Origin: Rhodopirellula sp.
GTDB lineage: Bacteria; Planctomycetota; Planctomycetia; Planctomycetales; Planctomycetaceae
Assembly (NCBI GenBank): GCA_013203845.1
Contig: JABMPE010000084.1
Coordinates: forward strand, 1 to 44,046
Direction of reading: 5' to 3'
DNA length: 44,046 bases
Both the position numbers and the translations under genes were made by a program. The notes under the pieces are model-generated. The model saw only the letters and a list, made by a program, of their open reading frames with translations, did no database searches and was not told where the DNA came from. Of this stretch, positions 35,866 through 44,046 are shown in pieces. Positions within the stretch are counted from its first letter, which is position 1. Each line of letters starts with the position of its first letter.

Positions 35866-35946
35866 GGCACAGCGCGAGCGTGCCATTTGGTACTGTTGTC
35901 GACGGGCGATTTCAGAATGGTATGCCTGCGCGGTGCTTGTCATACC
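35866..35946. terminator. Two hairpins between convergent genes
   Basis: First stem: GGCAC-A-GC / GC-GTGCC around GCGA (35866-35884). Second stem: GGTATG (35919-35924) / CATACC (35941-35946), loop 16 bases. Both lie between the small anchored protein gene and the MoxR gene, which converge. Neither is followed by a T tract, so they are possible transcript ends only. Confidence 0.35.
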
Positions 35947-35979
35947 CTGTGGTTCGGAATGTTCTAACGCGTTATCGAG

Positions 35980-37008
35980 CTACGCAGCCGGCTGTTCGTA
36001 ATGCTTGTCCGCGGAGACGGCTTCCATCAGCAGGTCGACCAGTTTTTCGCTGTTGATGTTCGCTGCCTGCGCGGCATAGTTCACCGCGATTCGGTGACGC
36101 AGCGCCGGGCGGGCGATGGCCTGAATGTCGCCCGTCGTCGCGTGGCAGCGTCCGTGCAGGATCGCGCGGGCCTTTGCGCAGCTGACCAGCGTCAACACAC
36201 CGCGAGGCCCGGCTCCCCAACTGGCCCATTTGTTGACGACGTCGGGAGCTTCTTCGCTTCCCGGTCGGCTGGCTCGGACGAGCGCCCAGGCATAACCCAG
36301 CACCTGATCGCTGACGGGAACTTTGGTGACCAGCTTCTGGAACTCGACAATCTGCTCAGCGGAAATAATTGGATCGATCTTGCCCATCTGCCCGGTGGTG
36401 ACTCGGCGAGCGACCTCCCACTCTTCGGCACCGCTGGGATAGTCGACTTTGATATAGAGCAGGAAGCGGTCGAGCTGAGCTTCGGGCAGCGGGTAAGTAC
36501 CTTCCTGCTCCAGCGGGTTCTGCGTGGCCAGTACAAAGAACGGATTGGGCAGTGTGTGTGACGTGCCACCCGCGCTGATGTGTCGTTCCTGCATCGCTTC
36601 CAGCATGGCCGCCTGAGTTTTGGGCGGCGTTCGATTGATTTCGTCGGCGAGGACCAGATTGGCGAACAACGGACCGGGGAGGAACTTGTATTCGCGGGCT
36701 TTGGTTTCGAGATTTTCCTGGATGATTTCGGTGCCGGTGATGTCGCTCGGCATGAGGTCCGGCGTAAACTGAATTCGCTTGAACGACATCTGCAGCGCGT
36801 CGGCCAGCGAGCTGATCAGCAGCGTCTTCGCCAGCCCCGGTACTCCTTCCAGCAGCGAATGGCCACGGGCCAGCATGGCGATCAGAACCTGCTCGATGAC
36901 GTCTTTCTGCCCCACGATGACCTTTGACAATTCGTCGTTGATCTTTCGAAAGGACGCCGCACAGTTTTCGACGGCGGCGATGTCGTCCTGGCCTGGTTCA
37001 TCGGACAT
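35980..37008 (-). CDS. MoxR-family AAA+ ATPase (second copy)
   Basis: A 342-residue AAA+ protein with Walker A EGVPGLAKT at about 54-62, Walker B LVLADEINR at 118-126 and sensor-1 ATQNP at 161-165, then the MoxR lid domain. Its sequence is clearly separate from the copy at 419 (for example GLAKT instead of GVGKT), so the two belong to different MoxR subfamilies; this one fits the MRP/RavA-like group seen beside DUF58 genes. ATG 37008 was chosen; the much longer frame to 37689 adds Gln/Asn-rich sequence that does not look like protein. No DUF58 or VWA gene follows on the minus strand, since the next gene is convergent. Confidence 0.92.
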   Translation of the reverse strand: MSDEPGQDDIAAVENCAASFRKINDELSKVIVGQKDVIEQVLIAMLARGHSLLEGVPGLAKTLLISSLADALQMSFKRIQFTPDLMPSDITGTEIIQENLETKAREYKFLPGPLFANLVLADEINRTPPKTQAAMLEAMQERHISAGGTSHTLPNPFFVLATQNPLEQEGTYPLPEAQLDRFLLYIKVDYPSGAEEWEVARRVTTGQMGKIDPIISAEQIVEFQKLVTKVPVSDQVLGYAWALVRASRPGSEEAPDVVNKWASWGAGPRGVLTLVSCAKARAILHGRCHATTGDIQAIARPALRHRIAVNYAAQAANINSEKLVDLLMEAVSADKHYEQPAA

Positions 37009-37194
37009 GCTGAGTATCTCTGGAAGTTGCAGTTTCAGTGAGGATTCAGGCCGATCCAGCGGGACCGTCCGGTGCGAAGCGAAAACGGTATCGGGTCGGG
37101 AGCCGGTTGAACAACCATCGTCGTCGAATCGGTTGTGAAAGGCTGGTTCCGCCGGCTTGACAACAGGGGGCAAGTCGCCGCTACCTTCCCGACC

Positions 37195-39603
37195 ATGTCT
37201 GAAAATCGCCAGCACGACGAGGCTGCACAACCTTTGTGGAAAGTCTGCGCCGCGATCGCCTGGCTGTGCGTTTTCGCTTTCGTCTTTTTTCAGATCGATC
37301 TGCCCAACAGCGGTCCGCCACCGGTCAACCGGAGCGTTGTCTGGATTGAACTGCCGGAACTGCTGCTCTATTCCGTGATCCCTCACCCGGATGCTCCACC
37401 GGGCGGCTGGGCGTATTTTCCGCAACGGATTCCGATCCTCTTTGTTGGCTGCTGGATGCTCGCTGGCGTGTGGGGACTCGGTCACATTCTGCTGAGAATG
37501 CTGCGGTTGCGAGTTCATCTGCGCCGCCTTGAAAGAACGGTGTTCGTATTCGGACTCGGGATTTCCGGAGTATCGCTGCTGGTTCTCGGGACCGGGCTGC
37601 TGGCTCAGCGAGTTCCTGGCGCGCTGTCCGGCGAAACGCTCGGCATTGCTCTGGTCGTTTTTGCTCTGGTCGAGTTTGCCCTCCGTCAAACCAGGGACCG
37701 ATCGGCCAGGTCGTCAGCTGATCCGGAGACGTCAGCCAGCACCGGAAAGACGGTGCAGAAACGAGCGGATGCGGAATTCAGCATAAGGCGTCTCGGCGCT
37801 GTTCTGTTGCGAGGCCAGATACCGTTCGGAGTGCTCGCCCGCGGACTTGCCGGCCTGGCGATGGGACTTTTTGTCGCAGCGATGGCGCTCGGAGCGATGC
37901 TCCCGTCAACCGATTTTGACGTCAAGGAGTACCACCTTCAGGGGCCAAAAGAATGGTTCATGAATGGGGCGATCGAGATGCTGCCTCACAATGTTTATAC
38001 GAGCTTTCCGTTTCTGACTGAGATGTTTCATCTGCTCGGCATGGAGCTGTCCAGCGACTGGTACCTCGGTGCGCTGGCCGGCAAGCTGGTGCTGATGACG
38101 TTTGCTCCGCTGACCGGTCTGGCAGTGTTTGCCGCCGCCGACCGCTTGTTCGATCGCCGAGCCGCCTGGGCCGCGATGCTGATTCACCTGTCGACGCCGT
38201 GGACGTATCGAATTTCAATCATCGCGTACGCCGAAGGCGGGCTGACGTTCTTCCTGATGGCAACCGTTCTGGCGGTCATCATCCGAGTACAGACTCAGTC
38301 GCCCGATACGGACTCGCCTGATTCGGCCTTGCCCGAAACTCAAGCGTCATCGCCGAACGCCGGACGGTTCACGTTGCTCATCGGGCTGCTGTCCGGCAGC
38401 GCGATGGCGTGCAAGTATACCGGCCTGTTGTCGGTCGTGTTTCCCGCCGCCGCCGTCTTGCTTCTGCTTGAGTGGAAATTGCAAAGTGACACGCCGCTGG
38501 CTGGACGCGCATCGAAGATGCTCGTTGTTTTCGGAGTTGGAGTCTGCATCACGATCGGGCCGTGGCTGCTGAAGAATCTCGCCGAAACCGGCAACCCGGT
38601 TTACCCGCTGATGAACAGCGTCTTTCACGGCATCGACTGGACGCCGACTCTGGAAGCAAACTGGAAACACGCTCACGGCCCACCGCATTATCAACCGTTC
38701 GATCTGCTTGTGAAGTTTTACGATGTGACGTTGAAAAGTGACTGGCTCAGCCCGTTGATGTTTTCGCTGGCTCCGCTGGCGTTTCTGACGCGGTGGAATC
38801 GTCGTTTGGTCGGCAGCCTGTGGCTGTATGTTGGTTTTCTGTTTCTCAGTTGGTGGGTGTTGACTCACCGCCTGGACCGATTCTGGATTCCGCTCATTCC
38901 GGTCGTGGCGTTGCTGGCCGGCGGCGGAGTCTGGTGGACGACGCACCAACTCTGGCGATACGCGGCCGGAGCGTTTGTCGCTCTCTGCGTGCTTTTCAAC
39001 CTGGGCTTCATCACGACGGTCAACTGTGGACTTAACACGTGGCTGGGTGATCTGGAAGAGGTTCGCGACAACGCCGAGTTCACGTCAGAACCCGTCGCTT
39101 ACCTGAATCGAATGCGGCTGCCGACCAACGCGAAAGTGCTGTTTGTGGGCGAGGCTCAGGTTTTCGATGCCCGCGTGCCGTTGATTTATAACACGGTGTT
39201 TGATCTCTCCATCTTCGAACAGTGGTGCTCGGCGAACGAGCCCGGCGTCGCCGCCGCTGATCAGAAAATGAAATCTCCTGAGGAGATCCGCGAGCGACTC
39301 AGAAGTGAAGGCATCACGCACATTCTGGTCAACTGGCAGGAGATTCTGCGTTACCGAACGACGTATGGCATTTCGGAATTCCTCGCGCCGTGGCGTTTCG
39401 AATACCTGCAGACGGAAGGAATTCTTCACCGTAACGCACCGTCGGTTTCCGGAGCTCGCCCGATGGATTCGTTTCGGGATTCCGAGAAAAAAGAAATCGA
39501 AACGTGGGCTCCGCATTTAGTCATTCAGTATGAAGGTGAGCCTGCTTTTGTGACGTCACAGTTGTTTCTGGTGACGCCGCCGCGGTCTGATAATCAGAAC
39601 TGA
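37195..39603 (+). CDS. Membrane glycosyltransferase, GT-C (ArnT/PMT-like)
   Basis: An 802-residue protein with about 12 membrane helices. It resembles the GT39/GT-C type enzymes that move sugars from a lipid-phosphate donor on the outer side of the membrane. The first large loop carries STDFDVKEYHLQGPKEW, where an acidic pair and a YH dyad precede a helix, the place of the catalytic Asp in GT-C enzymes. Further features: a SFPFLTEMFHLLG segment, a TPWTYRISIIAYAEG loop, and a C-terminal soluble part (about 640-800) with LVNWQEILRYR. ATG 37195 gives a natural N terminus; the longer frame from 37135 is less likely. It is divergent from the second MoxR gene. Donor and acceptor unknown. Confidence 0.78.
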   Translation: MSENRQHDEAAQPLWKVCAAIAWLCVFAFVFFQIDLPNSGPPPVNRSVVWIELPELLLYSVIPHPDAPPGGWAYFPQRIPILFVGCWMLAGVWGLGHILLRMLRLRVHLRRLERTVFVFGLGISGVSLLVLGTGLLAQRVPGALSGETLGIALVVFALVEFALRQTRDRSARSSADPETSASTGKTVQKRADAEFSIRRLGAVLLRGQIPFGVLARGLAGLAMGLFVAAMALGAMLPSTDFDVKEYHLQGPKEWFMNGAIEMLPHNVYTSFPFLTEMFHLLGMELSSDWYLGALAGKLVLMTFAPLTGLAVFAAADRLFDRRAAWAAMLIHLSTPWTYRISIIAYAEGGLTFFLMATVLAVIIRVQTQSPDTDSPDSALPETQASSPNAGRFTLLIGLLSGSAMACKYTGLLSVVFPAAAVLLLLEWKLQSDTPLAGRASKMLVVFGVGVCITIGPWLLKNLAETGNPVYPLMNSVFHGIDWTPTLEANWKHAHGPPHYQPFDLLVKFYDVTLKSDWLSPLMFSLAPLAFLTRWNRRLVGSLWLYVGFLFLSWWVLTHRLDRFWIPLIPVVALLAGGGVWWTTHQLWRYAAGAFVALCVLFNLGFITTVNCGLNTWLGDLEEVRDNAEFTSEPVAYLNRMRLPTNAKVLFVGEAQVFDARVPLIYNTVFDLSIFEQWCSANEPGVAAADQKMKSPEEIRERLRSEGITHILVNWQEILRYRTTYGISEFLAPWRFEYLQTEGILHRNAPSVSGARPMDSFRDSEKKEIETWAPHLVIQYEGEPAFVTSQLFLVTPPRSDNQN

Positions 39604-39626
39604 ACTGAATAGAATAAGGACAGAAA

Positions 39627-39707
39627 ATGATCTTTCGACACGACGCGCTGCTCACCGTGTGTAAACAAGTCGACGCCCTGAAAAGCTTGTTCGGTGTAAA
39701 AGCATGA
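39627..39707 (+). CDS. Possible 26-residue small protein
   Basis: A small reading frame, ATG 39627 to TGA 39707, lies in the gap between the glycosyltransferase gene and pepT. AAGGA ends 6 bases upstream of the ATG, which is a better ribosome site than many of the larger genes here. The product (MIFRHDALLTVCKQVDALKS, then six more residues) has an amphipathic look and no membrane segment. No homologue is known to me. It could be a leader peptide or chance; confidence is low. Confidence 0.25.
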   Translation: MIFRHDALLTVCKQVDALKSLFGVKA

Positions 39708-39810
39708 CTCGGCGATTGTCGTGTTCGCTCTGCATCTTCCTTCGGAAATCTGCGTTCGAAAAATCATTCATTCAAATCGTCAACCTGAATAACGGATGGG
39801 ATACTCAGTC

Positions 39811-41046
39811 ATGGAAAGTGTGCTTGATCGATTTCTGCGTTACGTGAAAGTGGACACGCAGTCGGACGAAAACTCAGATAGTTATCCAAGCACGGCGAAG
39901 CAGCTCGGCCTGTCGCGCATGCTGGCTGACGAGTGCCGCGACATCGGGCTGGCTGATGTTTCGCTGACGGAATTCGGCATTGTCACGGCAACTGTTCCGG
40001 CGACAGTAGATCACGACGCGCCGGCCATAGCGTTGATTGCTCATGTTGATACGTCGCCGGAATTTTCCGGGAAGAACGTGAAACCGGTTCTTCTCGAAAA
40101 CTACGACGGCAGCGACATCGTTCTGCCCGGCGATCCTTCACGGGTTATTCGAGTTGACGAAAACGCGACCCTGAAAACTTTGCTCGGAGCGACGATCGTC
40201 ACGACCGACGGCACAACGCTGCTCGGAGCGGACGACAAAGCGGGCGTCGCGGCCATCATGTCGGCCGCCGACTGGCTGGTGACTCATCCGGAAATCCCGC
40301 ACGGGCCGGTTCGACTCTGCTTTACCTGCGACGAAGAAATCGGTCGCGGTGTCGACAAGCTGGATATCAAAGGTCTCAACGCCGTTTGCGGATACACACT
40401 CGACGGCGAAGGTCGAGGGATGATCGACTTCGAAACCTTTTCAGCCGACGGAGCGACCATCACTGTCGAAGGCATCAACACGCACCCGTCCGAAGGCAAA
40501 GGCAGGATGGTCAACTCTTTGCGGATTCTCTCGCAGTTCATCGCAAGGCTACCTGAAGACCACCTGAGTCCGGAAACCACCGACGGTCGTGACGGCTTCA
40601 TTCATCCCTATGTTGTCGAAGGCGGTGTTGCGAAGGCTGTCGCCAAACTCATCCTGCGGGACTTCGACACAGCGAAGCTGGGCGAGCAGGCGGCGTTGCT
40701 GGAGTCGATTGCGGCAGAACTGCGAACGGCTCACCCCAAAGCAACGATCACTGTCGACATTCGAAAGCAGTATCGAAACCTTGCCGATGGACTGAAGTCT
40801 GAACCGCGAGCTATTCCTAAAGCCGAACAGGCCATGAAAGCCGCCGGCCTGGACCCGAAGCTGTCCATTATTCGCGGCGGCACCGACGGATCAATCCTCA
40901 CCGAGCGAGGACTCCCCACACCAAACCTGTCCACCGGCGAGCACAACCCGCACTCGCCTTTGGAATGGACCAGCAAAGAAGAACTCGAAACCGCGGTCAA
41001 CGTCCTCATCGAACTGGCCAGAGCGTGGGGCACTGAAAAGGACTGA
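39811..41046 (+). CDS. pepT: Peptidase T (tripeptide aminopeptidase)
   Basis: PepT is a cytosolic M20-family zinc aminopeptidase that removes the N-terminal residue of tripeptides. The 411-residue protein (E. coli PepT: 408) has the metal ligands in LIAHVDTSPE (His and Asp), LLGADDKAGVAAI, CDEEIGRG and, near the end, GEHNPHSPLEW, plus the lid-domain pieces GINTHPSEGKGRMVNSL and RGGTDGSILTERGLPTPNL. ATG 39811 is favoured over 39796 because it lies after a GGGA ribosome site and matches the family start MESVLDRFLRYVKVDTQS. It has its own neighbourhood, with no linked operon partner. Very sure of the family and function. Confidence 0.95.
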   Translation: MESVLDRFLRYVKVDTQSDENSDSYPSTAKQLGLSRMLADECRDIGLADVSLTEFGIVTATVPATVDHDAPAIALIAHVDTSPEFSGKNVKPVLLENYDGSDIVLPGDPSRVIRVDENATLKTLLGATIVTTDGTTLLGADDKAGVAAIMSAADWLVTHPEIPHGPVRLCFTCDEEIGRGVDKLDIKGLNAVCGYTLDGEGRGMIDFETFSADGATITVEGINTHPSEGKGRMVNSLRILSQFIARLPEDHLSPETTDGRDGFIHPYVVEGGVAKAVAKLILRDFDTAKLGEQAALLESIAAELRTAHPKATITVDIRKQYRNLADGLKSEPRAIPKAEQAMKAAGLDPKLSIIRGGTDGSILTERGLPTPNLSTGEHNPHSPLEWTSKEELETAVNVLIELARAWGTEKD

Positions 41047-41535
41047 CGCGTTCAATTTTCAGCGAGCGATTTTCGTGCGCTGCTACTTTGCGTCGCGGCG
41101 GTTGATCAGGCTGAAGGTACACTCACTCGGAATGAGCCCGAAACAACTTCCCGATTTCCAGTCATGTCATTCGTTGATTGGCGAAGTCGCGCGGAACGTA
41201 TACCAGGAACTTTGTCCAACTGGCTCTGACTTCTCGAATGCGACCGTCTTTACTCGACGAAAAAGTCTCTGTTTTTTCGCTGGAAACCTGACGACTTTGG
41301 GCAGATTGTCACTGGAGACACAACGGCGAAGTCCAGTCTCCGTCAAGTCGATTGATCGGTCCGGCAGAACTTGTGAGGGTTTCGAACGGAGTCCTGGACT
41401 GCCAGTTCTCATCCTCGGGAACGGGTTTCACGCTGCGGACTGATCGCTACCAATTCCTCCCTGCATCGATAAACTCCGCGCCGGATTACGTGCCTGTTTT
41501 TGTCGTCATTACTTTTTCAGGGATCTTCGGCTGCC
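41047..41535. other. Intergenic region upstream of nqrA, no clear element
   Basis: About 490 bp lie between pepT and nqrA. A TTGATT (41174) with TATACC (41199) gives a 19-base spacer, too long for a good promoter. The open frame at 41075-41443 is Ser/Arg/Phe-rich and does not look like a protein. No repeat, riboswitch or terminator was recognised. The nqr promoter is presumably here but is not plain. Confidence 0.4.
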
Positions 41536-42885
41536 ATGAAGCGGATCACCAAAGGGCTCGACGTCCCGATCGCTAATCCGCCGGAGCAAAAGATTTACGA
41601 CGGGCCGGAGATCCGTACCGTCGCCGTAATCGGTACCGATTACATTGGTCTCAAGCCGACAATGGCGGTTTCTGAAGGCGATACCGTCAAGCGTGGATCG
41701 CTGTTGTTCACGGACAAGAAGAACCCGGGTGTCCGGTTCACGTCTCCTGCTGCTGGAACGGTTCGATCGGTCAACCGCGGCGCGAAACGAGCCTTTGAGT
41801 CTGTCGTCATTGATATCGATGGCGACGATGCTGAGACCTTCAAAACGCTGGGCAATAAGGACGTTACAACGCTCAGTCGTGAGGAAGTCGTTGAGAACCT
41901 TGTCGAATCCGGCATGTGGACGGCGTTGCGGCTAAGACCGTTCAGTAGAGTTCCGTCCGTTGATTCCAGACCAAATTCGATATTCATCACCGCCACTGAT
42001 ACGAATCCGCTGTGTGCAAAGCCGGCAGTGATTATTGCCGAGCGAGAGCGGGACTTTCGCTTCGGTGTTCAGATTATCCGGCATCTGACCGAAGGAAGAG
42101 TTTTTCTGGTCAGCTGCCCCGGAGTGACGCTTCCGGGTGAAGAGCTGCCGAGTATTGAGGCTGTCGAATTCGAAGGGCCACATCCTGCCGGACTCGTCGG
42201 AACTCACATTCATTTTCTCGACCCGGTCAGTCGGAGTAAGAACGTCTGGCACATCAACTATCAGGACGTCATGGCAATCGGCCATCTGTTCCTGACGGGT
42301 GAGCTTGATGTTCGTCGCGTTCTTTCGGTGGCTGGTCCTGCTGTTTACAAGCCTCGGCTTGTTCGAACACGGATCGGTGCGTCAATGAAAGAACTGACTT
42401 TTGGCGAGCTGGTCGAGGGTGACGTTCGAGTGATTTCAGGTTCGGTCCTCTCGGGGCGAGCTGTCAGCGAAGGACCATTCGGGTTCCTGTCGCGGTATCA
42501 CCTGCAGGTTTCGGCGTTGCTCGAAGGTCGCGAACGGGAATTTCTCGGCTGGCAGAAGCCAGGTCTGGATAAGTTCTCGTTGCGAAAGATTTTTGCATCG
42601 GCCTTCCTGAACCCGTCGCAAAAGTACAAGTTTACAACATCAACCGGTGGCAGTAAGCGGGCAATGGTTCCGATCGGCATGTACGAAGATGTGATGCCTC
42701 TCGACATCATCCCGACCTTCCTGCTTCGGTCGCTGATTATTGGAGATACCGATCAGGCCGCGGCTCTGGGCGCTCTGGAGCTTGACGAAGAGGATCTTGC
42801 CCTGTGCACCTTTGTGTGCCCAGGCAAGTACGAATACGGCACGTTGCTCCGAAAGAGTCTTGCCGTCATTGAACGTGAAGGATAG
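41536..42885 (+). CDS. nqrA: Na+-translocating NADH:quinone reductase subunit A
   Basis: NqrA is a subunit of Na+-NQR, a respiratory complex that pumps sodium as it reduces quinone with NADH. It lies on the cytoplasmic side of the membrane and contacts the quinone-binding region. The 449-residue protein (Vibrio NqrA: 446) begins [20 protein letters not shown] as in known NqrA, has an RnfC-like barrel and the flavodoxin-like core, and ends with [19 protein letters not shown], a conserved NqrA tail. ATG 41536 is preferred to GTG/ATG 41500, which adds a non-conserved stretch. AGGGA lies upstream. nqrB follows on the same strand after 130 bp. Assignment is secure. Confidence 0.95.
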   Translation: MKRITKGLDVPIANPPEQKIYDGPEIRTVAVIGTDYIGLKPTMAVSEGDTVKRGSLLFTDKKNPGVRFTSPAAGTVRSVNRGAKRAFESVVIDIDGDDAETFKTLGNKDVTTLSREEVVENLVESGMWTALRLRPFSRVPSVDSRPNSIFITATDTNPLCAKPAVIIAERERDFRFGVQIIRHLTEGRVFLVSCPGVTLPGEELPSIEAVEFEGPHPAGLVGTHIHFLDPVSRSKNVWHINYQDVMAIGHLFLTGELDVRRVLSVAGPAVYKPRLVRTRIGASMKELTFGELVEGDVRVISGSVLSGRAVSEGPFGFLSRYHLQVSALLEGREREFLGWQKPGLDKFSLRKIFASAFLNPSQKYKFTTSTGGSKRAMVPIGMYEDVMPLDIIPTFLLRSLIIGDTDQAAALGALELDEEDLALCTFVCPGKYEYGTLLRKSLAVIEREG

Positions 42886-43015
42886 TCCAGCACTTCAGGC
42901 TCCGCTGCCACGACAGGGACTCGAAAGAGATAACGTGGTCGGTGTACTGGAGAGTTTGTCGGGGAAACACTGCCGGCGAAGTCGGCTTAAGAAGTTTGTA
43001 TTGTGAAAGACTGAC

Positions 43016-44046
43016 ATGAAGCCGCTCAGACGGTTACTCGACGCCGTTGAACCGCACTTCTCCAAAGAGGGGAAGTTGCGGATGGCGTACCCGTTGTACG
43101 AGGCGCTAGACACGTTTTTGTACACGCCGGGACAGGTCACGTCGGGGCCTTCACACATCCGCGATGGCATCGACCTGAAACGGATGATGTCGACGGTCGT
43201 CGTCGCGTTGCTGCCCTGCATCCTGATGGCGATGTGGAATACCGGACATCAGGCAAACCTGGCCATCGCCGCCCTTGGCATCACACCGGACGCCGCCGCT
43301 AACTGGCGCTACTCGGTGATCGATGCACTGGGCGTCGGCTTCGATGCGAGTAGCCTGGTGGCGAACTTTGCCCACGGGGCTCTCTACTTTATCCCAGCTT
43401 ATCTCGTGACAAACATTGTCGGCGGCACTTGGGAAGTCATCTTCTCGACCATCCGCAAGCACGAAGTCAACGAAGGCTTTCTGGTCACTGGTTTCCTGTT
43501 TCCGCTGACGCTGCCACCGAGCATTCCGCTGTGGCAAATCGCCGTCGGGATCAGTTTTGGAGTGGTGATCGGCAAGGAAGTGTTTGGCGGCACGGGTCGC
43601 AACTTCCTCAATCCCGCGCTGACCGCTCGGGCGTTCCTTTACTTCGCCTACCCGACTTCGATTGTCGGTGACGCTGTCTGGACGGCCTGTGATGGATTTT
43701 CAGGAGCAACACCGCTGGGGGCATTAGCGGCTGCCGATGTCGCTGTCGGAATGGGAGCCGTGTCCGAAACTCTGCAACAGGCGTTCCTGGGAACTATGCA
43801 GGGCTCGATGGGCGAGACATCGACGCTTGCCTGTCTGATTGGTGCTTTCATTCTGATTGCGACACGCATCGGTTCCTGGAAAATTATGGCCGGTGTCGTG
43901 TTCGGAGCGGTCGTGTTTTCGATCTTCCTGACTTCGATCGGCAGTCAGTCCAATCCTATGTTTGCCATGCCATGGTACTGGCATCTGAGTGTTGGTGGTT
44001 TTGCGTTCGGAACGGTGTTCATGGCCACCGACCCGGTCTCCGCGGC
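43016..44046 (+). CDS. nqrB: Na+-translocating NADH:quinone reductase subunit B (cut at window end)
   Basis: The frame runs open from ATG 43016 to the end of the window (343 residues; the full protein is about 410). It begins [20 protein letters not shown], a soluble N terminus, then shows the NqrB/RnfD membrane pattern. Family marks are [35 protein letters not shown] and [10 protein letters not shown]; in the last, Thr232 corresponds to the Thr that binds FMN covalently in Vibrio NqrB (SGAT motif). GAAAG precedes the ATG. It follows nqrA directly, so nqrC to nqrF probably lie beyond the window. NqrB is an integral membrane subunit for Na+ translocation. Confidence 0.94.
   Translation, partial: MKPLRRLLDAVEPHFSKEGKLRMAYPLYEALDTFLYTPGQVTSGPSHIRDGIDLKRMMSTVVVALLPCILMAMWNTGHQANLAIAALGITPDAAANWRYSVIDALGVGFDASSLVANFAHGALYFIPAYLVTNIVGGTWEVIFSTIRKHEVNEGFLVTGFLFPLTLPPSIPLWQIAVGISFGVVIGKEVFGGTGRNFLNPALTARAFLYFAYPTSIVGDAVWTACDGFSGATPLGALAAADVAVGMGAVSETLQQAFLGTMQGSMGETSTLACLIGAFILIATRIGSWKIMAGVVFGAVVFSIFLTSIGSQSNPMFAMPWYWHLSVGGFAFGTVFMATDPVSA

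Noticed and set aside
41075..41443. 122-residue open frame in the nqrA upstream gap
   Set aside because: No ribosome site, composition unlike protein and no domain pattern.
1..44046. tRNA, rRNA, CRISPR array, transposase and phage genes
   Set aside because: No T-arm and anticodon-arm pattern, no repeat-spacer series and no mobile-element protein could be recognised on either strand.

Overview
The window looks like a chromosomal stretch of a planctomycete (order Planctomycetales or close). The GC-rich codon use, the many proteins with lineage-typical architectures (a kinase with a caspase-like periplasmic half, a 1715-residue membrane-anchored protein with PQQ-type repeats, DUF6677-like and large OstA-like proteins), two MoxR ATPases and a Na+-NQR operon all fit a Gram-negative-type, LPS-making planctomycete. 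No rRNA, tRNA, CRISPR array, phage gene or transposase was seen. Genes are ordinary in composition and closely packed on both strands, with divergent and convergent junctions. Species-level identity cannot be read from the sequence.

Layout. 3-2851 (+): tail of an unknown gene, a MoxR ATPase, a DUF6677-like membrane protein and a translationally coupled 69-aa membrane protein. 2911-4819 (+): an isocitrate lyase/PEP mutase-family enzyme and a K+-channel-like protein with RCK domain. 4899-7445 (-): bioA and a secreted protein with two SPOR-like halves, separated by a clear intrinsic terminator. 7667-17291 (+): a good sigma-70-type promoter followed by kdsD, a 1006-residue membrane-anchored OstA/LptA-like protein and a 1715-residue protein with PQQ-type repeats; I read this as an outer-envelope (LPS) biogenesis cluster. 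17386-20808 (-): GT4 glycosyltransferase, then hflX with a KtrA/TrkA-like gene 30 bp downstream. 21090-22208 (+): class I aminotransferase. 22289-24349 (-): HEAT-repeat membrane protein and a DHDPS-superfamily lyase/aldolase. 24922-29734 (+): RND efflux pair (adaptor and pump). 29745-33098 (-): Ser/Thr kinase fused to a caspase-like domain. 33281-34939 (-): upp and an unknown membrane protein. 35199-35855 (+): small unknown anchored protein. 35980-37008 (-): second MoxR ATPase. 37195-39603 (+): GT-C-type membrane glycosyltransferase. 39811-41046 (+): pepT. 41536-44046 (+): nqrA and the 5' part of nqrB, cut by the window end.

How the genes work together. The clearest functional group is kdsD (a Kdo precursor enzyme) followed by an OstA-repeat protein anchored like LptC. 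In E. coli kdsD, lptC and lptA are also neighbours, which supports a role in LPS transport. Here the bridge would be built into one polypeptide with about six repeats. The next gene adds a BamB-like repeat region. Other groups are the RND pump pair, the Nqr respiratory complex, and hflX with a K+-uptake regulator. The features most worth following are the giant OstA protein, the kinase-caspase fusion in which Ser replaces the expected catalytic Cys, the channel with an aberrant selectivity filter, and the DHDPS homologue lacking the DapA motifs.

Limits: functions are assigned by recognising motifs by eye; no database search was run. Start codons were chosen from ribosome binding sites, signal peptides and family length, and are marked where uncertain. 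Many long antisense reading frames over the real genes were rejected as by-products of high-GC codon use.
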